From the NCBI RefSeq assembly GCF_020166105.1, contig NZ_JAIUJY010000001.1, forward strand, positions 558,001-622,000: a stretch of 64,000 bases of DNA. The letters are read 5' to 3'. The stretch comes from Blastococcus sp. LR1. Lineage in GTDB: Bacteria; Actinomycetota; Actinomycetes; Mycobacteriales; Geodermatophilaceae. The notes beneath the pieces were generated by a model, which had not been told where the DNA came from, searched no databases, and saw only the letters and a program-made list of their open reading frames with translations. Shown one piece after another: positions 55,165-63,960 of this stretch. A program made the translations under genes and the position numbers. Positions within the stretch are counted from its first letter, which is position 1, and each line of letters starts with the position of its first letter.

Positions 55165-55895
55165 CGGGGTACCTCCTGGAGGTGAGATGTCGGTGATGGG
55201 TCAGCGCCGGCGCCGGGAGAGGTGTTCCCGGGCGCGTCCGGCGATCGGCGGTCGTAGGTGGGGCGGTCGCCCCGGGGACGCCCGTCGGCGGCCGTCTGGC
55301 GGCGGAGCGGCTGGCGGTAGAGGCCGCGCTTCTCGATGTACTGCACGACGCCGTCGGGCACGAGGTACCAGACCGGCATCCCGCGATCGACCCGCGCGCG
55401 GCAGTCGCTCGAGCTGATGGCGAGCGCGGGGATCTCGACCAGGCTCACCCGGCCCTCGGGCAGGTGTGCGTCCGCCAGCGTGTAACCGGGGCGGGTCACC
55501 CCGACGAAGTGCGCCAGCTCGAAGCACCGGGCGCCGTCGCGCCAGGTCATGATCTGGGCCAGCGCGTCGGCGCCGGTGATGAAGAACAGCTCGTCGTCGG
55601 GACGCTGCGCGTGCAGGTCGGTGAGCGTGTCGAAGGTGTAGGTCGGGCCCCCGCGGTCGATGTCGACCCGGCTCACCGAGAACCGCGGGTTGGACGCGGT
55701 CGCGATGACCGTCATCAGGTAGCGGTCCTCCGCGGGGCTGACCTTCTGGTCGCTCTTCTGCCACGGCTCACCGGTGGGAACGAAGATCACCTCGTCGAGC
55801 CCGAAGAGCCCGGCCACCTCGCTGGCGGCCACCAGGTGGCCGTGGTGGACGGGATCGAAGGTCCCACCCATCACACCGACTCGTCGCCCCGCCAC
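55161..55895 (-). CDS. nadD: nicotinate-nucleotide adenylyltransferase NadD
   Basis: 244 residues from the GTG at 55895 ([20 protein letters not shown]). It makes nicotinate adenine dinucleotide for NAD synthesis. The nucleotidyltransferase motifs are [11 protein letters not shown] and the C-terminal [10 protein letters not shown]. The C-terminus carries a 45-residue charged extension. A longer in-frame start at 56138 has no homology and was not used. It is the first gene of nadD-rsfS-gpgP. Confidence 0.94.
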   Translation of the reverse strand: MAGRRVGVMGGTFDPVHHGHLVAASEVAGLFGLDEVIFVPTGEPWQKSDQKVSPAEDRYLMTVIATASNPRFSVSRVDIDRGGPTYTFDTLTDLHAQRPDDELFFITGADALAQIMTWRDGARCFELAHFVGVTRPGYTLADAHLPEGRVSLVEIPALAISSSDCRARVDRGMPVWYLVPDGVVQYIEKRGLYRQPLRRQTAADGRPRGDRPTYDRRSPDAPGNTSPGAGADPSPTSHLQEVPR

Positions 55896-56204
55896 CGAAC
55901 GAGCGTATCCGGGGCTACCGGGGCCGGCCCCGTGAGGACCGGCCCCGGCCCCGCGAACCCGCCCGTCCCGGTCCTGGGACCGGGCCGGACGGACCCGCTG
56001 CGACCGGCTCCCCCGTGCAGCCGGTCGCGGTCCGGCCGCGACGTTGCGGTCAGCGGTGACGACTTGTCGACACCGCGTTGACAACGCGGCAGCGGCCTTT
56101 CGGTTACGCCGCCGTCTCGCACCCCGGGTGTGCCGCACGCCACGTCTGTCGACATGGCGGCACGTCGACCTGCGGACCTGCCGACGGATCGACCGCGAAC
56201 CGGC
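55896..56204. other. intergenic region with hairpins and one palindrome
   Basis: 309 bases between the VWA gene's end and the nadD start. Hairpins: 55918-55948 (10-base arms, 11-base loop) and 55967-55984 (seven-base arms). A 17-base palindrome CCGCGTTGACAACGCGG lies at 56073-56089. One may terminate the VWA transcript and another may be an operator for nadD; I see no coding evidence and no clear -10. Confidence 0.5.
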
Positions 56205-57608
56205 TCAGAGGGTGGTCACGAACTCCGTCAGTTGCGCTGCATTGCGGCACTCGACCATGTCGATGACCTCGCCGTACCGGTCGGCAGCCGAGTCACCGCT
56301 CCCCCACAGCCGACGCGGCTCCGGATTCAGCCAGTGCGCCGAGCGGGCCCGGCGCACCAGGTCGGCGAGCACCGGGACGCCGGGCTGCCGGTAGTTCGTG
56401 CGCCCGTCGCCGAGCACGAGCAGCGAGGTCTTCGGGCCGATGGCCGACGCCCAGCGGTCGGCGAACACCTCGAAGGCGGTGCCGTAGTCGCTGTGCCCGT
56501 CGTAGGCCACGACCTGCGCCTCCCGGCCGATGCGGGCGATCGCGTCGGCGACGTCCACGCCCGGGTGGAAGAAGCGGGTCACCTCGTCGGTGGAGTCGAC
56601 GAAGGCGAAGGCCCGGACGCCGCTGAAGTGCTCGCGTAGCGCCTGGGTGAGCATCAGCGTGAAGTGGCTGAACCCGGCGACCGAGCCGCTGATGTCGCAG
56701 AGCACGACCAGCTCGGGCTTGTGCACCTTCCGCGGCTTGTGGTGGGTCACGACCGGCACGCCGCCGGTGGCCAGCGAGGCCCGCACGGTCTTGCGGAAGT
56801 CCAGCCGGCCCTGGCGGCCCATCCGCCGCCGGGCCGAGAGCCGGACGGCGAGCCGCCGAGCGAGCGGGGTGACGGCGCGGCGCAGCTCGGCGAGGTCGGC
56901 GGCCTGGGCGCGGAGGAAGTCGACCTGGTCGGCGAGCGGCCGCACGGCGTTCTTCGCGACCCGGTCCCGCCCCTTCTCCGCCGCTGTCCGCCGGCGGACC
57001 TCCGCCTCGACCGCGGACTTGAACGCCGACACCCGGTCGCGCACCGTCTGCCGGGCGACCTGCTCGGCCAGCCCGCCGCGGTCGGCGTCGCCCAGCAGCC
57101 CGGCGAGCAGCTGCGCCACGAGGGTGTCCGGCGAGAGCGCCCGCAGCACCCGGTAGCTGAAGTAGGACTGCCCGGACGGCGTCGGCTGCCCCTGGCCGAG
57201 CTGGTCGACGGCGTCCCGGGCGAAGCGGCGCAGCTCCTCGGGGTCGCCCTCGGTCAGCAGCCGGAGCAGCTCGTCCCGCATGAGCTGGGCGAGAGCGGCG
57301 CCGTCGGGAACGTCGAGCGTGGACTCCCCGCCCTCGCCCGAGGCGTCGGCGTCGCCCTCGACGACCGGCCGGTCGCCGAGCGGCCACCACAGGTCGAACA
57401 GGACGTCGTAGCTCTGCCGCTGGGCGGCCCGCTGCAGCAGGACGGCGGCCAGCCCGTGGCGCAGCTGCTCGCGGTCGAGCAGGTCGACGACGGTGAGGAT
57501 CTCGGCGGCGTCGACCGCCTGGCTGATCCCGACCGGGATCCCGGCCTCGCGCACCGCGCGCACGAACCCGTCGAGGTGCCCCGGGAGCCCACCGACCGCC
57601 GTGACCAT
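56205..57608 (-). CDS. von Willebrand factor A (CoxE-like) protein
   Basis: 467 residues. The N-terminal 250 residues are helical, with a Ser/Glu-rich insert. The VWA domain has the MIDAS motif LVVLCDISGSVAGFSHFTLM and later MIDAS residues in FAFVDSTDEVTRFF. It pairs with a MoxR-type ATPase 16 bases upstream. MoxR-VWA pairs act as chaperones that insert cofactors or activate enzymes. Homologous CoxD/CoxE pairs serve carbon monoxide dehydrogenase maturation; no such client lies in the window. Confidence 0.88.
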   Translation of the reverse strand: MVTAVGGLPGHLDGFVRAVREAGIPVGISQAVDAAEILTVVDLLDREQLRHGLAAVLLQRAAQRQSYDVLFDLWWPLGDRPVVEGDADASGEGGESTLDVPDGAALAQLMRDELLRLLTEGDPEELRRFARDAVDQLGQGQPTPSGQSYFSYRVLRALSPDTLVAQLLAGLLGDADRGGLAEQVARQTVRDRVSAFKSAVEAEVRRRTAAEKGRDRVAKNAVRPLADQVDFLRAQAADLAELRRAVTPLARRLAVRLSARRRMGRQGRLDFRKTVRASLATGGVPVVTHHKPRKVHKPELVVLCDISGSVAGFSHFTLMLTQALREHFSGVRAFAFVDSTDEVTRFFHPGVDVADAIARIGREAQVVAYDGHSDYGTAFEVFADRWASAIGPKTSLLVLGDGRTNYRQPGVPVLADLVRRARSAHWLNPEPRRLWGSGDSAADRYGEVIDMVECRNAAQLTEFVTTL

Positions 57609-57624
57609 CAGTTCAGCCCCGACA

Positions 57625-58506
57625 TCAGTTCAGCCGCAGCTCGGCGGCGGCCCGGGTCTGGTCGCTGGCGTGCTTGAGGACCACGCCGAGCGTCGAGCTC
57701 ATCGCCGACTCGTCCAGGGTGTCCAGGCCCAGCTCCAGCAGCGTCTGCGCCCAGTCGAGGGTCTCCGAGATCGACGGCGACTTCTTCAGCTCCAGGCCGC
57801 GCAGCGCGCGCACCGTGCGCACCAGCTGGTCGGCCAGGCCGGGCGCGAGGTCGGGCACCCGGGACAGCACGATCTCCCGCTCCCGCTCCGCCGACGGGTA
57901 GTCCAGCGACAGGTACAAGCAGCGCCGCTTGAGCGCCTCGGAGAGCTCGCGGGTCGCGTTGGAGGTGAGGACGACGATCGGCCGCCGGGTCGCGGTGATG
58001 GTGCCGAGCTCGGGGATCGTCACCTGGAAGTCCGAGAGCACCTCGAGCAGCAGGCCCTCGACCTCGACGTCGGCCTTGTCGGTCTCGTCGATGAGGAGCA
58101 CCGTGGGCCCGGTGCGGCGGATGGCGGTGAGCAGCGGCCGGGAGAGCAGGAACTCCTCGCCGAAGATGTCGTCGTGGACGGTGTCCCAGTCCGCGCCGTC
58201 ACCGGCCTGAGAGGCCTGGATGCGCAGCAGCTGCTTCTTGTAGTTCCACTCGTACAGCGCGCGGGCCTCGTCCAGGCCCTCGTAGCACTGGAGCCGGATC
58301 AGCTCCGAGCCGGTCGAGGCCGCGAGCGCCTTGGCCAGCTCCGTCTTCCCCGTGCCGGCCGGCCCCTCGACCAGCAGCGGCTTGCCCAGGCGGTCGGCGA
58401 GGAAGACCGTGGTCGAGATCTGCGCGTCGGGCAGGTAGCCGGCCGCGGACAGCCGCTTGCCGACGTCGGCGACCGAGGAGAAGTTCGGGGACTGCTGGCG
58501 GGACAT
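57625..58506 (-). CDS. MoxR-family AAA+ ATPase
   Basis: 293 residues. Walker A is [20 protein letters not shown] and Walker B is VLLIDETDKADVEVEGLLLE. Sensor I lies in PIVVLTSNATRELSEALKRR, with the arginine finger after it. The family's QCYEGLD and YEWNYKKQLL segments are present. It likely remodels a client protein together with the VWA protein encoded just downstream. ProA is the next gene upstream on the same strand (17 bases), perhaps the same transcript. Confidence 0.92.
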   Translation of the reverse strand: MSRQQSPNFSSVADVGKRLSAAGYLPDAQISTTVFLADRLGKPLLVEGPAGTGKTELAKALAASTGSELIRLQCYEGLDEARALYEWNYKKQLLRIQASQAGDGADWDTVHDDIFGEEFLLSRPLLTAIRRTGPTVLLIDETDKADVEVEGLLLEVLSDFQVTIPELGTITATRRPIVVLTSNATRELSEALKRRCLYLSLDYPSAEREREIVLSRVPDLAPGLADQLVRTVRALRGLELKKSPSISETLDWAQTLLELGLDTLDESAMSSTLGVVLKHASDQTRAAAELRLN

Positions 58507-58523
58507 GGAGCTCCTCGGATCGG

Positions 58524-59777
58524 TCAGCGGGTGTGGCCGTTGCCCGTGACGACGTAGGTGGTGGAGGTCAGTTCCGGCAGCCCGAGCGGGCCGCGGGCGT
58601 GCAGCTTCTGGGTGGAGATGCCGATCTCGGCACCGAATCCGAACTCACCGCCATCGGTGAACCGGGTGGAGGCGTTCACCATCACCGCGGCCGAGTCGAC
58701 GCCGGCGGTGAACGCGGCGATCGCGGCAGCCGAGTCGGCGACGATCGCCTCGGTGTGCCCGGTGCTCCACCGCGCGATGTGCTCCAGGGCCTGCGGCAGG
58801 TCGTCCACCACCCGCACGGCCATGTCCATCGACAGGTACTCGGTGGCCCAGTCCTCGTCGGTCGCCGGGGCGACGGCGTCGTGGGCCGCCCGGGAGGCGT
58901 CGTCGCCGTGCAGGTCGACGCCGGAGCCGGACAGCGCCGCGAGGAGACGGGGCAGGTGCGGGTAGTCGCGGTGCACCAGCAGCGTCTCGGCGCTGTTGCA
59001 GACGCTCACCCGGTGGGTCTTGGAGTTGAGCACGACCGCCTCGGCGATGGAGGGGTCGGCGGAGGCATCGACGTAGACGTGCACGTTCCCCTCGCCGGTC
59101 TCGATGACCGGCACCCGCGACTCCCGCACGACCCGCTGGATCAGCGAGGCGCCGCCGCGCGGGATCACCACGTCGACCAGGCCGCGGGCGTTCAGCAGCT
59201 CGCCCACCGACGCGCGGTCGGCCGGCAGCAGCTCGACGAAGCCGGCCGGCAGCCCCGCCTTCTCCCCCGCCTCGGTGAGGACGGCGACCAGCGCGGTGTT
59301 GGTGCCGAACGCCGACGCCGAGCCGCGCAGCAGTGCGGCGTTGCCGCTCTTCAGGCAGAGCCCGGCGGCGTCGACGGTCACGTTCGGGCGGGCCTCGTAG
59401 ACGATGCCGACGACGCCGAGGGGCACGCGGACCTGCTTCAGCTCGAGCCCGTTGAGCAGCCGCGACCCGCGGACGACGTCGCCGACCGGGTCGGGCAGCG
59501 CGATCAGCTGGCGCAGTGCGTCGGCCACGCCCGCGATCCGGTCGGCGTCGAGGCGCAGCCGGTCCAGCACCGAGTCAGGAGTGCCCGCGGCGGCCGCGGC
59601 GTCGACGTCGGCGGTGTTCGCGGCGAGGATCTCCTCGGTCCGCTCGACGAGCGCCTCGGCCATCGCCGTCAGCGCGGCGTCCTTGGCGTCGGTCGGCAAG
59701 GTGCGGAGCACCCGGGCGGCGGCCTTGGCGCGCAGCGCGGCGGCACCGATCAACGGCAGCTCAGCGGCGTCGGTCAC
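58524..59777 (-). CDS. proA: glutamate-5-semialdehyde dehydrogenase (gamma-glutamyl phosphate reductase)
   Basis: 417 residues with a GTG start. NADPH-dependent reduction of glutamyl phosphate, the second step of proline synthesis. The catalytic Cys lies in [16 protein letters not shown], and the cofactor region includes [20 protein letters not shown]. Family length is normal. It is divergent from the zinc-uptake operon with 87 bases between starts. No proB is seen next to it. Confidence 0.95.
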   Translation of the reverse strand: MTDAAELPLIGAAALRAKAAARVLRTLPTDAKDAALTAMAEALVERTEEILAANTADVDAAAAAGTPDSVLDRLRLDADRIAGVADALRQLIALPDPVGDVVRGSRLLNGLELKQVRVPLGVVGIVYEARPNVTVDAAGLCLKSGNAALLRGSASAFGTNTALVAVLTEAGEKAGLPAGFVELLPADRASVGELLNARGLVDVVIPRGGASLIQRVVRESRVPVIETGEGNVHVYVDASADPSIAEAVVLNSKTHRVSVCNSAETLLVHRDYPHLPRLLAALSGSGVDLHGDDASRAAHDAVAPATDEDWATEYLSMDMAVRVVDDLPQALEHIARWSTGHTEAIVADSAAAIAAFTAGVDSAAVMVNASTRFTDGGEFGFGAEIGISTQKLHARGPLGLPELTSTTYVVTGNGHTR

Positions 59778-59850
59778 ACCACGAGCCTACGCGGGCACCC
59801 CCTCTTTCCCCGGCCCGCCGGGGCCGTGGAGGTGACACGCCCGTCGTATG

Positions 59851-59865
59851 TGAGAATGATTCCCA
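59851..59865. promoter_or_regulatory. Zur box at the znuA start
   Basis: TGAGAATGATTCCCA at 59851-59865 is a 7-1-7 inverted repeat with one mismatch, matching the actinobacterial Zur/Fur-type box. It ends on the first base of the znuA ATG, so Zur binding would block transcription, perhaps of a leaderless mRNA. The operon's last gene encodes Zur itself, giving feedback control. Confidence 0.8.
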
Positions 59866-60872
59866 TGAGCACGCACGCCGCACGCTGGACAGCCGCCCTC
59901 ACCCTCTCCGCCACCGCGCTCCTCGCAGCCGGATGCGGGAGCGACGGGGACGACGGCGCTGCCGACGGCGAGCTGACAGTCGTGGCGGGCTTCTACCCGC
60001 TGGAGTGGGCGGCCGCCCGGGTCGGCGGCGAGCGCGTCTCCGTGTCGTCCCTGACCCCGGCCGGCGCCGAGGCGCACGACCTGGAGCTCGCGCCGCGCGA
60101 CGTCGCGGCGGTCGGCGAGGCGGACCTGCTGGTCTACCTGGAGGGCTTCCAGCCCGCCCTCGACGAGGCCGCCACGTCCGAGGCCGGCGACTCAGCCTGG
60201 GACGCCGGCCAGGCGGCCGACCTCATCGAGGGCGAGCACGACCACGGGCACGAGGAGCACGAGGGCGAGGAGCACGAGGGCGAGGAGCACGAGGGCGAGG
60301 AGCACGAGGGCGAGGAGCACGCCGAGGAGGAGCACGACCACGGCGACGAGGCGGTCGATCCGCACTTCTGGCTCGACCCCATCCGCCTGGCCGCCGTCGG
60401 CGACGCGCTGGCCGAGCGCCTCGCCGAGCTCGACCCGGACGGCGCCTCGACCTACGAGGAGAACGCGGCCGCGCTCCGGGCGGATCTCTCGGCGCTCGAC
60501 GGCGAGATGACCGCGGGCCTGGCCGGCTGCACGGTGGACACCCTGGTCACCAGCCACGACGCCTTCGGCTACCTCGGCGAGCGCTACGGTCTGGACGTGG
60601 TCGGGATCAGCGGGCTGAGCCCGTCGCAGGAGCCCAGCGCCGCCGGGCTGGCCGAGATCACGAACCTGGTGCAGGAGCGCGGGATCACCACCGTCTACAC
60701 CGAGACCCTGGTCGACCCGGCCGTCGCCGAGACCGTCGCGGAGGAGGCCGGCGTCCGGACCGCCGTGCTCGACCCGATCGAGGGGCTGACCGACGAGTCG
60801 CAGGGCGAGGACTATCTGCAGGTGATGCGCGCGAACCTCGCCACCCTGCAGGAAGGCCAGAGCTGTTCATGA
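59865..60872 (+). CDS. znuA: zinc ABC transporter substrate-binding lipoprotein ZnuA
   Basis: 335 residues. The signal peptide ends in lipobox LAAGC (Cys24). The cluster A-I fold starts LTVVAGFYPLEWAAARVGGE, and zinc-binding positions include AEAHDLELAPRD and DPHFWLDPIRLA. A His/Glu/Gly-rich loop of repeated EEHEG units (residues about 130-155) is the typical flexible zinc-gathering loop. The C-terminus overlaps znuC by four bases. A Zur box sits at the start codon. Confidence 0.94.
   Translation: MSTHAARWTAALTLSATALLAAGCGSDGDDGAADGELTVVAGFYPLEWAAARVGGERVSVSSLTPAGAEAHDLELAPRDVAAVGEADLLVYLEGFQPALDEAATSEAGDSAWDAGQAADLIEGEHDHGHEEHEGEEHEGEEHEGEEHEGEEHAEEEHDHGDEAVDPHFWLDPIRLAAVGDALAERLAELDPDGASTYEENAAALRADLSALDGEMTAGLAGCTVDTLVTSHDAFGYLGERYGLDVVGISGLSPSQEPSAAGLAEITNLVQERGITTVYTETLVDPAVAETVAEEAGVRTAVLDPIEGLTDESQGEDYLQVMRANLATLQEGQSCS
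60252..60320 (+). repeat. 15-bp tandem repeat in the znuA histidine loop
   Basis: The unit GAGGAGCACGAGGGC repeats perfectly four times plus nine bases (about 4.6 copies), encoding EEHEG each time. Perfect identity at the DNA level suggests recent slippage, and copy number may vary between strains. Each unit adds one histidine to the zinc-gathering loop. Confidence 0.9.
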
Positions 60873-61675
60873 CCCCTAGCTCTTCCGACGCCGTCCGGCT
60901 GCGGGACGCGCACATCGGCTACGACGACGTCGCAGTCGTCGCGGGCGTGGACCTCACGGTCCGGCACGGCGAGGCGCTCGCGGTCCTCGGGTCCAACGGG
61001 TCGGGCAAGACGACGCTCGCCCGGGGAATGCTGGGCCTGGCCACCGTCCTCGGCGGCGACGTCGAGCTCCTCGGCGCACCCGTCGGCCGGCTGCGCGACC
61101 GCGGCCGGGTCGGCTACGTGCCGCAGCGGCACACGGTCAGCGGCGCCGTCCCCGCGACGGTCCGCGAGGTCGTGTCCGTGGGACGCCTGGCCCGGCTGGG
61201 CCTGTTCCGCCGACTGCGGGCCGCCGACCGCGTGGCCGTGGGCGAAGCGGTCGCCGCCGTCGGGCTGGCCGACCGCATGGAGGAGCCGGTCGCGTCGCTC
61301 TCCGGCGGTCAGCAGCGCCGCGTCCTGGTGGCGCGTGCGCTGGCCGCCCAGCCCGAGCTGCTGATCATGGACGAGCCGACCGCCGGCGTGGACGCCGCGA
61401 GCCAGGACGCCCTGGCCGAGGTGCTCGGCCGCGTGTCGGCAGCCGGCACCACACTGCTCGTGGTCACCCACGAGACCGGTCCGCTGGCCTCCGTGCTGAC
61501 CCGCGCCGTCGTCGTCGACCAGGGCCGGATCAGCTACGACGGACCGCTCGCCGGAGCCGAGACCGGGCACGGCGACCACCACTGTGGACCGGAGGACGAC
61601 GGCGCCCGCGCCGGGTACCGCATGGACCAGCCCACGGTCAGCGCCCGTTCGGCACGATCGCTCGGAGGTCGCTGA
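60869..61675 (+). CDS. znuC: zinc ABC transporter ATP-binding protein ZnuC
   Basis: 268 residues with an ATG overlapping the znuA stop. Walker A GSNGSGKTT, signature LSGGQQRRVLVARAL and Walker B LLIMDEPTAGV are intact. The Ser/Arg-rich C-terminal tail of about 35 residues includes HGDHHCGPEDDGARAG, a small His cluster that may also touch zinc. Cytoplasmic partner of ZnuB. Confidence 0.93.
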   Translation: MTPSSSDAVRLRDAHIGYDDVAVVAGVDLTVRHGEALAVLGSNGSGKTTLARGMLGLATVLGGDVELLGAPVGRLRDRGRVGYVPQRHTVSGAVPATVREVVSVGRLARLGLFRRLRAADRVAVGEAVAAVGLADRMEEPVASLSGGQQRRVLVARALAAQPELLIMDEPTAGVDAASQDALAEVLGRVSAAGTTLLVVTHETGPLASVLTRAVVVDQGRISYDGPLAGAETGHGDHHCGPEDDGARAGYRMDQPTVSARSARSLGGR

Positions 61676-61676
61676 C

Positions 61677-62705
61677 GTGGAGATCCTCGAGTACGGCTTC
61701 ATGCAGCGCGCGCTGCTGGCCTCCCTGATGGTCGGCCTGGTGGCCCCCGCGGTGGGCATCTTCCTGGTCCAGCGGCGGCTGTCGCTGCTCGGCGACGGCC
61801 TCGGGCACGTCGCCCTGACCGGCGTCGCGATCGGCGTCCTCACCTCCACGGCACCGGTGGGCACGGCCCTGGTCGCCGCCGTCCTCGGCGCGGTGCTCAT
61901 CGAGCTCGTCCGCGCCCGTGGGCGCACCAGCGGGGACGTCGCGCTCGCGGTGCTCTTCTACGGCGGCATCGCCGGCGGCGTGGTGCTGCTCAGCCTCGCC
62001 CCGCGCGGGCAGGCGACCAACCTCGAGTCCTACCTCTTCGGCGCCATCACCACGACCAGCGGCGGGGACCTCGCCGTCTTCGCCGCGATCACCCTCGCCG
62101 TGCTGCTCGTCGTCGGCCTGCTGGGCCAGCGGCTCTACGCGGTGAGCGACGACGAGGAGTACGCCCGGGCCGTCGGCCTGCCGGTGCTGGCCCTCAACAT
62201 CGTGCTCGCCGCCCTGGTCGCCTCCACCGTCGTGCTGTCGATGCGAGTGGTCGGCCTGCTGCTGATCAGCGCGCTCATGATCGTGCCCAGCGCGGTGGCG
62301 CAGCTCGTGGCCCGCAGCTTCCGCCAGGCGCTCTACCTGGCGTGCAGCATCGGCCTGGTCGTCAGCGTCTCGGGGACCACGGCGTCGTACTACACGGGCA
62401 CTCCGTCGGGCGGCACGATCGTGCTGCTGGCGATCGCCCTGTTCCTGGTCGTGGCCGCGGCCGTGGCGCTCCGCGAGGCGACCGCCCGCCGTCGGCACCG
62501 CCGTCGGGGCGACGTCCACGCCGCCCACCCGCACGAGCACGGACCGGGCTGCGGTCATCCGGCCGTCCGGCACGGCGACCACGTGGACTACGACCACGAC
62601 GGACACCTGCACGCGCCGCACCTGACCGGGACCGGCGTGCACTACGACGAGCACGGCACCGACTCCGCACCGGCGGACCGGGCCGCGACGGAGGGCGCCC
62701 GATGA
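61677..62705 (+). CDS. znuB: zinc ABC transporter permease ZnuB
   Basis: 342 residues from the GTG at 61677, with GGAGG upstream. About eight hydrophobic helices of the ABC-3 family follow, including LSLLGDGLGHVALTGVAIGV, the family signature. The C-terminal 60 residues are an unusual His/Asp-rich tail (HPHEHGPGCGHPAVRHGDHV ... DGHLHAPHL), probably a cytoplasmic zinc-binding extension. It overlaps zur by four bases. Confidence 0.93.
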   Translation: MEILEYGFMQRALLASLMVGLVAPAVGIFLVQRRLSLLGDGLGHVALTGVAIGVLTSTAPVGTALVAAVLGAVLIELVRARGRTSGDVALAVLFYGGIAGGVVLLSLAPRGQATNLESYLFGAITTTSGGDLAVFAAITLAVLLVVGLLGQRLYAVSDDEEYARAVGLPVLALNIVLAALVASTVVLSMRVVGLLLISALMIVPSAVAQLVARSFRQALYLACSIGLVVSVSGTTASYYTGTPSGGTIVLLAIALFLVVAAAVALREATARRRHRRRGDVHAAHPHEHGPGCGHPAVRHGDHVDYDHDGHLHAPHLTGTGVHYDEHGTDSAPADRAATEGAR

Positions 62706-63124
62706 GCGTGACGGAGCAGCCGGAGGGCGGCGCCCGCCGCCAGAGCCGGCAGCGGAGCGCGGTGCTCACGCTGCTCGACGAGCTGGACGGGTTCCGCAGC
62801 GCGCAGGACCTGCACGCGCTGCTGCGCGAGCGCGGGGACTCCGTGGGCCTGGCGACGGTCTACCGGGCGCTGCAGGCGCTGGTGGACGACGGCCAGCTGG
62901 ACGTGCTGCGCAGCCCGGACGGCGAGGCCGCGTACCGGCGCTGCTCCCCCAGCCACCACCACCACCTGGTCTGCCGCTCCTGTGGCCGGACGGTGGAGGT
63001 CGCCGATCCGCCGGTGGAGCGCTGGGCGGCACGCGTCGCCGCCGAGCACGGCTTCGTCGACGTCCAGCACGACGTCGAGGTGTTCGGCACCTGCGCCGTC
63101 TGCGCGGCCACCCGCCAGGGCTGA
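62702..63124 (+). CDS. zur: zinc uptake regulator Zur (Fur family)
   Basis: 140 residues. The winged helix reads GDSVGLATVYRALQALVDDG. The HHHHLVCRSCGRTVEV segment and the C-terminal CAVC hold the regulatory and structural zinc sites. Its place at the end of znuACB and the Zur box at the operon start make it Zur rather than Fur. The stop lies in a 14-base palindrome CTGACCGCGGTCAG (63121-63134) that also contains the opposing gene's stop. Confidence 0.93.
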   Translation: MSVTEQPEGGARRQSRQRSAVLTLLDELDGFRSAQDLHALLRERGDSVGLATVYRALQALVDDGQLDVLRSPDGEAAYRRCSPSHHHHLVCRSCGRTVEVADPPVERWAARVAAEHGFVDVQHDVEVFGTCAVCAATRQG

Positions 63125-63130
63125 CCGCGG

Positions 63131-63913
63131 TCAGTTGAGCGCCCGCGTGCCGGGCGGCAGGACACCTCCGGCGACCATCTCGACGGCGGCATCCTGCAGC
63201 GCGGTGAGCGCGACCCGCTGGCTGAACGGGCCGGTGGACACCCGGGCGACACCCAGTTCCTGCATCTCGCGCGCCGGGAGCGAGGCGCCCGGCACGCTGA
63301 TCAGCGTCAGCTTGTTGCGACCCAGACCCTCGACGACCGCAGCGATCTCGTCGTGGTCGACCAGACGCGGCACGAAGACCACCGGCGCTCCGGCCTCCAG
63401 GAAGGCACGCCCGCGCCGGATCGCCTCGGCCACCAGCTCGCCGCGGTCGGCGCCCTCGGCGGCGCGGACGAAGGCGTCGGTGCGGGCGTTGAGCACGAAC
63501 TCCATCCCGGCGTCGCGACCGGCACGCACGACCGCCTCCACGGCGGCCACCGCCTCGTCCAGCGGCTTCATCTGGTCCTCGAGGTTCCCCCCGACGACCC
63601 CCATCCCGATGGCGCGGCGTGCCGTCTCGCCGGGGTCGCCGTAACCGGCCTCCATGTCCATGCTCACCGGCAGGTCCACGGCCGCGGCGATCCGCCCGAC
63701 CATGTCCAGGTGCAGGTCCAGAGGGATGTGCTCGCCGTCGGGGTAACCGAAGGTGGAGGCGATGCCGTGGCTCGCGGTGGCGAGGGCCCGGACGCCGTCG
63801 GTGGCGGCGACCACCTGGGCGGAGACGACGTCCCAGACGTTCGTCAGGACGAGGATCTCCGGGGCGGTGTGGAGATCGAGGAGAGCGCGGGCGCGCGCCG
63901 CGAGGTCGGTCAT
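63131..63913 (-). CDS. isocitrate lyase/PEP mutase family protein
   Basis: 260 residues from the ATG at 63913. TIM-barrel motifs: ILVLTNVWDVVSAQVVAATD at the start, VSMDMEAGYGDPGETARRAI with metal-binding acidic residues, NLEDQMKPLDEAV and FVLNARTDAFVRAAEGADRG. The family includes PEP mutase, oxaloacetate-type hydrolases and 2-methylisocitrate-lyase-like enzymes. The gating KKCGH-type motif of true isocitrate lyases is absent, so a hydrolase or lyase on a small oxo-acid is more likely. It ends convergently with zur. Confidence 0.88.
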   Translation of the reverse strand: MTDLAARARALLDLHTAPEILVLTNVWDVVSAQVVAATDGVRALATASHGIASTFGYPDGEHIPLDLHLDMVGRIAAAVDLPVSMDMEAGYGDPGETARRAIGMGVVGGNLEDQMKPLDEAVAAVEAVVRAGRDAGMEFVLNARTDAFVRAAEGADRGELVAEAIRRGRAFLEAGAPVVFVPRLVDHDEIAAVVEGLGRNKLTLISVPGASLPAREMQELGVARVSTGPFSQRVALTALQDAAVEMVAGGVLPPGTRALN

Positions 63914-63960
63914 GCCCGCGACCGTACGGCCCCGGGAGCACCTCCGCGGCCGGGCATCGT

